Source: Parapedobacter flavus | Lineage (GTDB): Bacteria > Bacteroidota > Bacteroidia > Sphingobacteriales > Sphingobacteriaceae | Direction: 5' to 3' | DNA length: 64,000 nt | Assembly (NCBI RefSeq): GCF_035818675.1 | Contig: NZ_JAYKZZ010000006.1 | Span: 1-64,000, forward strand | Shown here: positions 6,601-14,622 of the stretch, in pieces | Layout of the letters: each line of letters starts with the position of its first letter | Numbering within the stretch: the stretch's first letter is position 1 | Program-made: the position numbers and the translations under genes | Notes under the pieces: generated by a model | Seen by the model: the letters and a program-made list of their open reading frames with translations, nothing else | What the model was told of the DNA's origin: nothing | Database searches by the model: none

Positions 6601-7220
6601 CCGAGCTCCTTCAAGTGAAGACCGAGCTCATTGCACAATACCTACTGCCGGTGCTCGGATCGTTGCCTGTGGCCAGTGGGCTGGCGTTGACCGAACAGCT
6701 GGTTACCCATAGCCAGCTCCGCCAATCCGTTGCACGCCAGTATTTGGATGAACCCGGGCCGGCCGATGCCGGCCAGGCCATCGTGATGCCGCAGTCGGTA
6801 GCGCACAGCTTTCAGGTGGTTGATGGTGCAGATGGCATCAAGCATATCGGTACCCACGTTTGGGCGCGGCGTACGCTCATTTTCGATTCTTATGCCCTGC
6901 TTGACGGCGCGGACCGGACAGACTTCGTGCAAACGCTCGAACCCGGACCCTATCTCAGTATCCAATACCCGATATTGCGCCGTCTTATTGCCGACCACAG
7001 TGTTGTAGACCGTGCCATCGTGGTGTTGGCGCGCAAGCAGGAGCGCCAGCGGCGGCTGCACGACCATCTGTTGCACCTCACGCCTGGAGAGCGCGTAGCC
7101 GCTTTTGAAACACGTTATAAGGCCTATATCCACGTGGCTACCATCGAACAACGCTGTATGCACATCGGGCTAACGAGGCAAACCTACAGCAAAAAACTCA
7201 AAGCCCTCAACCTATCCTAG
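6597..7220 (+). CDS. Crp/Fnr-like regulator, last gene of the signalling operon
   Basis: A 207-residue protein laid out like Bacteroidota Crp-family regulators: an N-terminal cyclic-nucleotide-binding-like beta domain (about 30-125) and a short C-terminal helix-turn-helix (IEQRCMHIGLTRQTYSKKL). Phosphate-binding-cassette residues are not obvious, so a nucleotide ligand is doubtful. ATGA overlap links it to the response regulator. This coupling suggests that the operon has a second output or that the protein tunes the regulator. Assignment to the family is by overall pattern. Confidence 0.6.
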   Translation: MTELLQVKTELIAQYLLPVLGSLPVASGLALTEQLVTHSQLRQSVARQYLDEPGPADAGQAIVMPQSVAHSFQVVDGADGIKHIGTHVWARRTLIFDSYALLDGADRTDFVQTLEPGPYLSIQYPILRRLIADHSVVDRAIVVLARKQERQRRLHDHLLHLTPGERVAAFETRYKAYIHVATIEQRCMHIGLTRQTYSKKLKALNLS

Positions 7221-7291
7221 CGGAGTGGCAGGTGTTAATAGTTAACGCGCAGTATGTAAATGGTTTAACATGCTGTAGGGGGTATTTGGGG

Positions 7292-7299
7292 TATTTTTG
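7292..7299 (+). promoter_or_regulatory. -7 box in front of repeat copy 1
   Basis: TATTTTTG matches TAnnTTTG and is followed by an ATG five bases later. The equivalent place in copy 2 has lost the TA (GTTTTTTG at 59728-59735). This supports transcription starting at the edge of the repeat in copy 1. Confidence 0.4.
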
Positions 7300-7589
7300 C
7301 TTATATGAAACAGGTAATACATATAAGCACAAGAAAGGGGAGCACCGGAATTCATACTGCGGTTCCCCTGCAGTTAAGCGATGGCCGCTCGGGCGGGGTG
7401 CCCCTAAGAAATAACACCCCTTCCCTGCGCAAACCGACGGTGCTGGCAACGATGTTACCGGAGCCATCGCAAGGGACGCCCGGCACGGCGATAGGTGCTG
7501 AACTATACCACCCGGGCCCCGCGCTGCCGAGGCCGCAGCGCGGTGACGGTGGGGCGGATCAGGTCAAAGCGAAAGGGTGGAAGGCCTTG
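7294..7589 (+). repeat. Dispersed 0.3-kb repeat, copy 1
   Basis: This segment reappears at 59730-60031 in the same orientation with about a dozen substitutions and one 6-base insertion in copy 2. Similarity begins at the TTTTTGCTT before the ATG and stops abruptly at AAGGCCTTG. No terminal inverted repeats or target duplications were seen. It may be a genome-wide family; function unknown. Confidence 0.8.
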
Positions 7590-7949
7590 GTTAAGCGGGC
7601 TAAAGCAAAAGTAACGGCGTGGCAAGCGCAAATCCGAAGGTACTACCTAGCGCGTATGCGTAAACATGTGGCGCTGACCACCAGGCGTACTTTTGGTTTC
7701 GTTCGACTGATTGCCTTCATCATCCATATTTCTCGAAGGATGCTGTTCCGCAAGACCGCCCTGCCCTACGGAATGCTTACGCAGGTTGTACACGATCGCC
7801 GATTTGCCTTGTTCCGGCGTAGGGCCGTGGATAAAACATTCCGGTTGCTGGCATACAACCACATTTGTTCCCATTCCAGCGTTTGGGAGACGGCGGCGAG
7901 TTCGGCCGATGACCGACTAACCAAAACATTTTTAAACTTAAAACGGTAA
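7305..7949 (+). CDS. Doubtful basic protein read through repeat copy 1
   Basis: An open frame of 214 residues. About residues 1-95 fall in the dispersed repeat; 96-214 are unique and strongly basic (KRAKAKVTAWQAQIRRYYLA, RKTALPYGMLTQVVHDRRFA). Against: all ten codons that differ between the two repeat copies are changed non-synonymously. For: the 6-base indel keeps the frame, and a promoter-like box sits just before the ATG. No family was recognised, and it may well be untranslated. Confidence 0.25.
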   Translation: MKQVIHISTRKGSTGIHTAVPLQLSDGRSGGVPLRNNTPSLRKPTVLATMLPEPSQGTPGTAIGAELYHPGPALPRPQRGDGGADQVKAKGWKALVKRAKAKVTAWQAQIRRYYLARMRKHVALTTRRTFGFVRLIAFIIHISRRMLFRKTALPYGMLTQVVHDRRFALFRRRAVDKTFRLLAYNHICSHSSVWETAASSADDRLTKTFLNLKR

Positions 7950-7980
7950 GCATTTCCGTAAAATAAATGCCTTTACGATT

Positions 7981-8430
7981 ATGAAAAAGATAAAAAACAT
8001 AATCACTGGAATACTGTCAGTTGCGGTATTCTTTATGGCCGTGCAGGTTGGCGTGGCGCAGGAGAAAGTAGCTATGCTATCGGGCGAAATTGTTTCGCAA
8101 CCAGCATTCGACGTACTTTTATTTTCTCAATCGGCGGATACGGTGTGGTTCTCCGTTACCATAACGGGAATTGACGAAACATTGCCAACAAACCAGGAAG
8201 TGACGGCGCAAGCAAATCCAAGCGGGACGTGCCAACCGCCTTACAGTGGGCCGATCTGCAGTGTAAAGCTCGACAAGACCAATATGCCTTCCTCCAATCA
8301 AGCGGCGTATGATGCGCTGATTGACCGGATTGGCGGAGGTAATCCGCCCACAATTTCCGAATTCCTTGCCCTGGGAATTACCTCAGTGCAATATGCCAAA
8401 ACATTCGATCCAGATCAGGACGGTAATTAA
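7981..8430 (+). CDS. Secreted hypothetical protein
   Basis: A 149-residue protein with a signal peptide (MKKIKNIITGILSVAVFFMA, cleavage near VGVAQ). The mature part has one likely disulphide pair (GTCQPPYSGPICSVKL) and ends FDPDQDGN, a short calcium-loop-like stretch. It stands alone behind the repeat and ends at a bidirectional terminator. No family was recognised. Confidence 0.65.
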   Translation: MKKIKNIITGILSVAVFFMAVQVGVAQEKVAMLSGEIVSQPAFDVLLFSQSADTVWFSVTITGIDETLPTNQEVTAQANPSGTCQPPYSGPICSVKLDKTNMPSSNQAAYDALIDRIGGGNPPTISEFLALGITSVQYAKTFDPDQDGN

Positions 8431-8452
8431 TTGGTTGCTGAATAGATAGTTG

Positions 8453-8486
8453 AAAAAAGCCGGTATCCTGCAGGATACCGGCTTTT
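8453..8486. terminator. Bidirectional intrinsic terminator
   Basis: A perfect stem, GCCGGTATCC with GGATACCGGC around a TGCA loop, is flanked by A6 on the left and T5 on the right. It lies between the plus-strand secreted protein (ends 8430) and the minus-strand SusD gene (ends 8506). It can end transcripts from both sides. Confidence 0.9.
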
Positions 8487-8505
8487 TCATCAAGAACGGA
8501 ATCTG

Positions 8506-9918
8506 TTACCGATCATTCTGTTCATAACCGCCCTGCACAATGGCTTCCACCGGCAACGGATACACGTATCGCAGACTGCCGGGCTCCAACGTATAAATCT
8601 GGCCAGCAATCCGTCGTTCAAGCGTGCGGGTATATCTGGGTTCTTTATTCAAGCGTCTCAGATCTTCCCATCTCGTCCCCCGGAAAACCAATTCCTTGCG
8701 TCGTTCCTCCAGCACCCAGTCTAGCACCTGTTGGCCGTCACCACTGGTCAGATCCACATAGCCTTCCGAGACGTAGCGATGCCTGCGTAATGTATTCAAA
8801 TCAATCAGCGATTGTGTCAAATCGCCTAACCGCACTGCACATTCTGCTCGTGTTAGGTACACTTCATCCACCGCAAGTCCCGAAAAATAGGTGTTCTGAG
8901 ACGTCCCGTCATAACTCCCCCTGAAGGTATATCTAACGTTGTTGAACAGTCTGTAAAACGCCTGCCTTCTCAAATCACCTTCGGCATAACTTTCCAACAA
9001 AACACTGTCCACCGAAAGAATATTCTGTCTCAGCATGCGTAAATAATTGGTATCACCCCTTACTATGGCCATAAAGATTACCTCCGGATTACCGGTTCCA
9101 TTTGCCCGGAATGTCATGTTGTTTATGAATTCCAGTGAACGGTAATCCAATAACTCCCCGCGCGTTTCCAAACATTTGGAGGCATGATCCAGCGCTTTCT
9201 GATAGTTTCCCATTTGCAGGTATAATCGGGCGAACAGCGCATGTGCTGCCGCTCTGGTAGGGGTAAAACCAGTAGATGCTGTTTCTGGAAGCACCGAAGC
9301 GGCCCCGGTGAGGTCCCTGATAATCTGCGAGTAAGTGGCCGCTAAGGTTGATCGCGGGATGCGTAAGGTAAGGTCGGGCTCCAGTCGGAGCGGCAATCCC
9401 AACGCCTTTTCCGACGAGACATCGTCGTAAACCGGGCAGAACAGCTGCGCCAGGCTGTAATAGTTCCACGCGCGGTGAAATAATGCCATCCCCCGCACAT
9501 GCTCAGCCGCTACCTTTTCTTCCCCTGTCAAAGACAGCCGGCTTATCCCGTCGATTACCAGATTTGCCCACAGGATGCGTTTGTAACCATTGTTCCAATC
9601 CATATACCCGGCTTCGTTACCCTGGAAGATTTCCTTCTCCCAGGTGTAAGCCCTTATCTGGTAATTGTGCAATGCACCATCGGGAAAAGTTGAATACTGG
9701 GCGTCGGTAAGGTAATATTCATCGCTTCCGATCATACCCAACGCGTGGGCGGAAACATTCATCACCCCGGTGTTGTCAAGCAATAGCGAATAGTCCCCGA
9801 GCTCACTGGGCACCCGTTGCCGGATATTGGGTTTTACATCAAGGAAATCTGTGCCGCAAGAAGCAAAACAAGCAAGGGTAAAACAAAGTAAATAGAATCG
9901 TTTGCTGGAATTCATCAT
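8506..9918 (-). CDS. SusD/RagB-family nutrient-binding lipoprotein (peptide-type operon)
   Basis: A 470-residue outer-membrane lipoprotein. The signal peptide ends in a lipobox at C21 (CFASC). The SusD pattern follows: TDFLDVKPN, helical TPR-like repeats with FHRAWNYYSLAQLFCPVYDD, and the C-terminal RRKELVFRGTRWEDLRRL signature. It lies 23 bases behind the SusC gene and is the last gene of the operon. It is predicted to cap its SusC partner and capture a ligand outside the cell. The neighbouring protease and thioredoxin suggest peptides rather than glycans, which is inference. Confidence 0.92.
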   Translation of the reverse strand: MMNSSKRFYLLCFTLACFASCGTDFLDVKPNIRQRVPSELGDYSLLLDNTGVMNVSAHALGMIGSDEYYLTDAQYSTFPDGALHNYQIRAYTWEKEIFQGNEAGYMDWNNGYKRILWANLVIDGISRLSLTGEEKVAAEHVRGMALFHRAWNYYSLAQLFCPVYDDVSSEKALGLPLRLEPDLTLRIPRSTLAATYSQIIRDLTGAASVLPETASTGFTPTRAAAHALFARLYLQMGNYQKALDHASKCLETRGELLDYRSLEFINNMTFRANGTGNPEVIFMAIVRGDTNYLRMLRQNILSVDSVLLESYAEGDLRRQAFYRLFNNVRYTFRGSYDGTSQNTYFSGLAVDEVYLTRAECAVRLGDLTQSLIDLNTLRRHRYVSEGYVDLTSGDGQQVLDWVLEERRKELVFRGTRWEDLRRLNKEPRYTRTLERRIAGQIYTLEPGSLRYVYPLPVEAIVQGGYEQNDR

Positions 9919-9941
9919 TTCTCGTAATTTAAATTAGCCTA

Positions 9942-12900
9942 TTAAAATGCTACCTGTACCCCGAACGCAATACTGCGCGGGGCAGGGTAGCTGGTATTTG
10001 GGTAGTCAGGATCCAAACCAAGGTCATTAGCTCGCCAAAGGATACCAAGATTGCGGGCGTAAAGGAAACAGGTAAACCGTTGGATACCCCGTCCGTGATA
10101 GAATTTCCCGGGGAGGGAATACCGTAATCCGACATCCTGTAGACGCAAAGATCCGCCCTTCTCAATTAGCGTAGTCGATGCCAAATAATATTCCGAAAGG
10201 CCGATGTTATTTGCGGGCAGCGCCGCGGGCACATCCGTTTCCTTTTCGTCGCCCGGTTCTTTCCAACGATTGAAATAATCCATGTGATAAACAGGCAGCC
10301 TGAGGAATTCCTGACCAGGACCTATTGAAGACCTGCGGAAAACGTGACCGAATTTAAATGAAAGCAAGAAATCCAATTGTAGTCCCTGCCATGTAAATAC
10401 ATTGCGTAAAGAACCAAATATTGGTGGCACCACGGTTCCGGCATTGACCAGTTCATTATATTCTATGCCCAAAATAAATTTGCCATAGCTATTCTGTCCA
10501 GTCGTAGGCTCTCCATCCACATAGACCATCGGAAGGCCATTGTTGCCGTCCAGACCATACCAGGGGTAGGCATACAGAATATCCACGGATTTGCCTTTTT
10601 CGGGTATACCGCCGTTAACGTATGTACTGGCGTAGTTCTGCACAGGCCTGTTCAGTTGGGTTATTTTGTTCTCACTGTGGCTCACAAGGAGTGTACTGCT
10701 CCAGGAGAGCGGGCCCACAAGATTCCTGCTGGTTATTTGCGCGTCCCACCCCCAGGTCCGCATATTGCCGTAATTCATTTTGTAGGGGGAATTGAGGGGA
10801 ATGCCGGTGGTCGGGTCCATCAGGTTGGGTCCAAGCAGGTATTTGCTTTCCTTGTCGTAATACTCGAGACTTCCGTTTATACGGCTATTTGCCATCGCCC
10901 AGTCCAACCCCACGTTCAGGGTGTTTACTTGTTCCCATCGCAGGGACGGATTGCCGGGACTGTACAGATCCGCCTGAAGCCCGTTCGTTACCGGGTTCGA
11001 CTGGATATGGATGGTGGGATAATAGCTCTGGCTCTTGTCGATGTTACCCGCACTTCCGTAAGTTGTCCTGACCCGAAGGTATGGCATCCATTTGGAATGG
11101 TAGAAACCTTCGCGGCTAATCTCCCAGCTCCCGCCCATCGACCAGAGGGCGGTACCCCGTTGGTTGGTTTTCACCCCGAGTAGGTTGCTACCGTCCCATC
11201 GGGCGCTGCCACTCAGGATATACCGTTGGTAATATGTGTAGCTGAAGTTACTGAAATAGGATATATGCCGGTTCAAAGATTTATCGGGTGAAAAGGAAGT
11301 ATTAGGAATCCGCCCGGACCCACTGGGTTGTCTGGGATGGTACACTAAATAGTCGTAAACTGTGACACCAGTCCACAGTTGCGGGTCAAAATCGTAAATA
11401 CGTTGCCCAGAGATAAATTGGCTTTCGGCTTGCCTGACCTCGGCCCCCGCCAACGCGGCGATGGTGTGCGTGTCATGGAAGTCCTTCATCAAGTTTGCCT
11501 GCAGGCGACCCGAATGCGACCTGTTACTGGCTGTCGGTTGGTAATCCATGATGGAACCGTAGGGGATTACACGTGCCCCTGTCGTGGGATCGGTGAACCG
11601 GTTGACCAGATCACGGACAAAATAGCTATCTTTATCATGGTACTGCTTCCCACTTGATTCACCCATGCTGAACTGATAGGCGCCTGACAACGAAAGCCCT
11701 TCCAGTACATCGTATTTTAGATTTCCATTGAAGCGCATATGCTTCCGTCCGTTACTGATGTCACGCAGTCGGAGTTCATCAAGCGGCCGTTCCACCCAGT
11801 CCAGGAGCCCCCTATCGGGGGCCTGCTCATGGAATCTTCTCCTGTAGACACTCCAGATGCTGCGGGGCTGACCAGACCGATCTACCAACCCCTCATAAAT
11901 CGCGATATTGGAATAAAATCCCTGGCCATTTCTCTCGGTCATTTCCTTGGTGTACCAAAAGGAACCTTCCAACTCGAGGTTAGGCCTAATTTTAAAACCA
12001 TTCTGTATCCCGATGCTCGCCCGCTGGAAGTTGTTCCGGACCTGGCTTTCTGCGTTTCTGTCCAATCCGGCGGAAAAGGAATAGGTATAATTACCACCTC
12101 CCCCTTGGATACCCAGTGCGTATTGCTGGGCAACGGCCTCACGGTAGAGATAGCGAAGGGATTGCTCCCGCAGATCGGTCCGTTCCATTTCGCTTTTCGC
12201 TTCCAGAAACTCTTCAGGCGAGATGGTTCCGTCACGCTCCCTGATCAGCAACTCCACGTAGCCCGGAATCTGGACCAGGTCATTTTCCGTATATCCGCCA
12301 CGCTGGAACAGGTCCTGCTGTATTTCCATCACTGTGGGGGAGGGCAGGTAATTCCGGCCATAAAACAGGTTTGGCTTATCTGTAATATTCACGTTGCCGC
12401 TGAAGCTGATCCGGGCTGGCTGGTTATATTTCCCTTTTTTGGTGGTGATGACAATTACGCCGTTGCCGGCACGAGCCCCCCAGATGCTGGAGGCCGCGGC
12501 ATCCCGAAGAACGGTAACCGACGCCACGTCATTGGGATTGATGTCGGAGATCTCGCCCTCGAATGGAAAATTGTCTACCACGATGAGTGGAGCGGAGTTA
12601 CTTTCGATGGTATTGATACCCCGTACCCTCAACTCCGGACTGCCGTCAACGTCTTCACCGGAGAGCGCACGTCGGTCAAAAAGCAGTCCACTGGTGATGT
12701 TTTCCAGCCGGCCGAGAATATCGGTGCCCACACTCCTATTCAGCATTTCCTCATCGATATAGCTGAACGATCCGGTAGCCCGTTCACGCGGCAATGAATA
12801 ATAACCTGTGTTGACCATGACCTCTTCCAATAACCCGGTGGTTCTTTCGAGGATTACCTGGGCCGGTCCTTTGCTTTCGGATAACGATGAGGAGGGAATA

Positions 12901-13139
12901 GCCAGCCGCTTATAGCCTACATGTGTGAACACCAATGTATCGGCGTGCTCTGACAATGTGACCAAGAAGTTTCCCGATGCGTCGGTTTGCCAGCCCCGGC
13001 CCGATCCGATTAAATGGATGCCAACCCCAGCAAGGGCATTACCTTCGGCATTGATTACTATCCCGGCCAATCGCTCCTGCGCCAGTGACAATAGTGAGGT
13101 GCAGCTAATTAGGAGTATTAGATATATTTTTCTTTCCAT
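9942..13139 (-). CDS. SusC/RagA-family TonB-linked outer-membrane transporter
   Basis: A 1065-residue TonB-dependent transporter starting MERKIYLILLISCTSLLSLA (signal peptide); the upstream extension to 13247 runs into the preceding gene. A CarboxypepD_reg-like domain (about 25-100: GIVINAEGNALAGVGI) precedes the plug (SPELRVRGINTIESN; NPNDVASVTVLRDAAASSIW; GARAGNGVIVITTKKG) and a 22-strand-type barrel ending FGVQVAF. There is no STN domain, so it is not expected to signal to an anti-sigma factor. It pairs with the SusD gene behind it. Confidence 0.93.
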   Translation of the reverse strand: MERKIYLILLISCTSLLSLAQERLAGIVINAEGNALAGVGIHLIGSGRGWQTDASGNFLVTLSEHADTLVFTHVGYKRLAIPSSSLSESKGPAQVILERTTGLLEEVMVNTGYYSLPRERATGSFSYIDEEMLNRSVGTDILGRLENITSGLLFDRRALSGEDVDGSPELRVRGINTIESNSAPLIVVDNFPFEGEISDINPNDVASVTVLRDAAASSIWGARAGNGVIVITTKKGKYNQPARISFSGNVNITDKPNLFYGRNYLPSPTVMEIQQDLFQRGGYTENDLVQIPGYVELLIRERDGTISPEEFLEAKSEMERTDLREQSLRYLYREAVAQQYALGIQGGGGNYTYSFSAGLDRNAESQVRNNFQRASIGIQNGFKIRPNLELEGSFWYTKEMTERNGQGFYSNIAIYEGLVDRSGQPRSIWSVYRRRFHEQAPDRGLLDWVERPLDELRLRDISNGRKHMRFNGNLKYDVLEGLSLSGAYQFSMGESSGKQYHDKDSYFVRDLVNRFTDPTTGARVIPYGSIMDYQPTASNRSHSGRLQANLMKDFHDTHTIAALAGAEVRQAESQFISGQRIYDFDPQLWTGVTVYDYLVYHPRQPSGSGRIPNTSFSPDKSLNRHISYFSNFSYTYYQRYILSGSARWDGSNLLGVKTNQRGTALWSMGGSWEISREGFYHSKWMPYLRVRTTYGSAGNIDKSQSYYPTIHIQSNPVTNGLQADLYSPGNPSLRWEQVNTLNVGLDWAMANSRINGSLEYYDKESKYLLGPNLMDPTTGIPLNSPYKMNYGNMRTWGWDAQITSRNLVGPLSWSSTLLVSHSENKITQLNRPVQNYASTYVNGGIPEKGKSVDILYAYPWYGLDGNNGLPMVYVDGEPTTGQNSYGKFILGIEYNELVNAGTVVPPIFGSLRNVFTWQGLQLDFLLSFKFGHVFRRSSIGPGQEFLRLPVYHMDYFNRWKEPGDEKETDVPAALPANNIGLSEYYLASTTLIEKGGSLRLQDVGLRYSLPGKFYHGRGIQRFTCFLYARNLGILWRANDLGLDPDYPNTSYPAPRSIAFGVQVAF

Positions 13140-13176
13140 ATTGTTTATTGTTTTATTGGTTAATAGATTCCTTCGA

Positions 13177-14604
13177 TTATTCTGCCGTAGTTTCTTTGAT
13201 TGCCAGCAGGGGCGGTTGTTTATCCTCAATCTGTATGAAGAGGCCATAGCGTTTCAATTCCAGGTTGACCCGATTCAGTGGCCACCCTTTTAGCATCGCT
13301 TTTGGGAAGTGGATGCCTACGCGAAGTTCTGGATCTAGCCTTGTACTGTCGACCGGGGCGACCTCACTCAACTCCACATCGGTAATGTGGTTAAGCGGAG
13401 TCTGTACCATTAGGCTGTATAGCTGGGAACGGTATTGGCCGTTGGCAAAATGGTACTCCGTGGAATCCGCCGGTCTTTCAACCCCCAGCCCGGCCTGCAA
13501 TAATTGCAGGGTCTTTTCTCGGCTCTCAATCGGTTTAAGTATCCCGTAGCGCATTTTCGGTCCGGGGACGATATCCCCCTGTATTCCTCGGTATTCCCCA
13601 AAGAACGTGTTTAGGTCTTTTCTCATGATGGCATACGCTTCCTTATCGCTGATATTGCCCGGATATCTCAATTCATAGCTATACAAATGATTATTTTCCC
13701 AATCGACGAAAAGCGAGTCTTCCCGGGCGGTATTCCCCATGAGCAATTTTGGCCTCCGCGCCAATAGCACCGACCGGAGACTGTCACTGATCTGCCAATC
13801 AATAGCCCCACGGTACACGCTGTATGATGGGAAAATATCATCCTTAAAAGCCTGATAATACAAAACCGAAATCGGCAAATTCAACGCGTAAAGCACCGTG
13901 CTATCTTCTTTTCGTACAATCTGAAGGTTCTCTGTGCCTATCCCTGGGATCTTACCGCAAATCATCGAATGTTTATTTTTGCGGTATAATTTGGTCTTGC
14001 CAACCACCGGCTGTAGTATGGGCGAATCGGGATCGAATTGCCAGTCCACGATGTTCATCGGCATCTGAGGGGTACGACCGGCCATGACCTGCCTGATGTG
14101 GTCGGATGTGGCGCTCGTCCAGTGGGGTATAGCTAAGACTTTACCATTCTTGATCCACACCTGATGGGGGATCCCCTGATGGGGAAAAATCCTTGCCAAG
14201 GTTCGGTCGCCAACGATACTCGGTGTCGTCCACCGGTATTTCCTAATGGCAGGGGCCATTTCTGCCGGATTTTGTCCGGTTACGGGGATCACCACGAACG
14301 CCTCCCCAGCCATGGCTGACTGCAAACTATCCAGCTTGTTCATCGAATAAAGGCAAGGTTTGCACCAGGTCGCCCAAAAATCAAGGATAATCAGTTTGTC
14401 TTTGTAATCGCCAAGTATGATCTGTCGGTCTTCACCGGTTGCCATGTCAATCGCCTTATGGGGTGTGCTGAAAAACGACTCGGGCAAGGTTTCCCCCATC
14501 CTCACCGTCACTTCCGAAGGCCGATAGAACTCCTGGCCCAACAAGGGCATGCTGAAACAAAGCACCATTAATATCAGCGCGTAATTAACTTTTGTCCATT
14601 CCAT
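13177..14604 (-). CDS. TlpA-like thioredoxin-fold protein
   Basis: A 475-residue exported protein. The signal peptide (about 1-23, ending LLGQ) is followed by a thioredoxin domain at about 55-170 with the redox motif W80-C81-K-P-C84. Beyond about residue 190 comes a long region of unknown fold. The TlpA/ResA-like domain is common in Bacteroidota beside SusC/D pairs, where it is thought to reduce periplasmic disulphides. Lying between the metalloprotease and SusC genes with short gaps, it belongs to the operon and may open disulphide-bonded peptides. Confidence 0.85.
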   Translation of the reverse strand: MEWTKVNYALILMVLCFSMPLLGQEFYRPSEVTVRMGETLPESFFSTPHKAIDMATGEDRQIILGDYKDKLIILDFWATWCKPCLYSMNKLDSLQSAMAGEAFVVIPVTGQNPAEMAPAIRKYRWTTPSIVGDRTLARIFPHQGIPHQVWIKNGKVLAIPHWTSATSDHIRQVMAGRTPQMPMNIVDWQFDPDSPILQPVVGKTKLYRKNKHSMICGKIPGIGTENLQIVRKEDSTVLYALNLPISVLYYQAFKDDIFPSYSVYRGAIDWQISDSLRSVLLARRPKLLMGNTAREDSLFVDWENNHLYSYELRYPGNISDKEAYAIMRKDLNTFFGEYRGIQGDIVPGPKMRYGILKPIESREKTLQLLQAGLGVERPADSTEYHFANGQYRSQLYSLMVQTPLNHITDVELSEVAPVDSTRLDPELRVGIHFPKAMLKGWPLNRVNLELKRYGLFIQIEDKQPPLLAIKETTAE

Positions 14605-14622
14605 ATTTTAGTATTTCAATGT

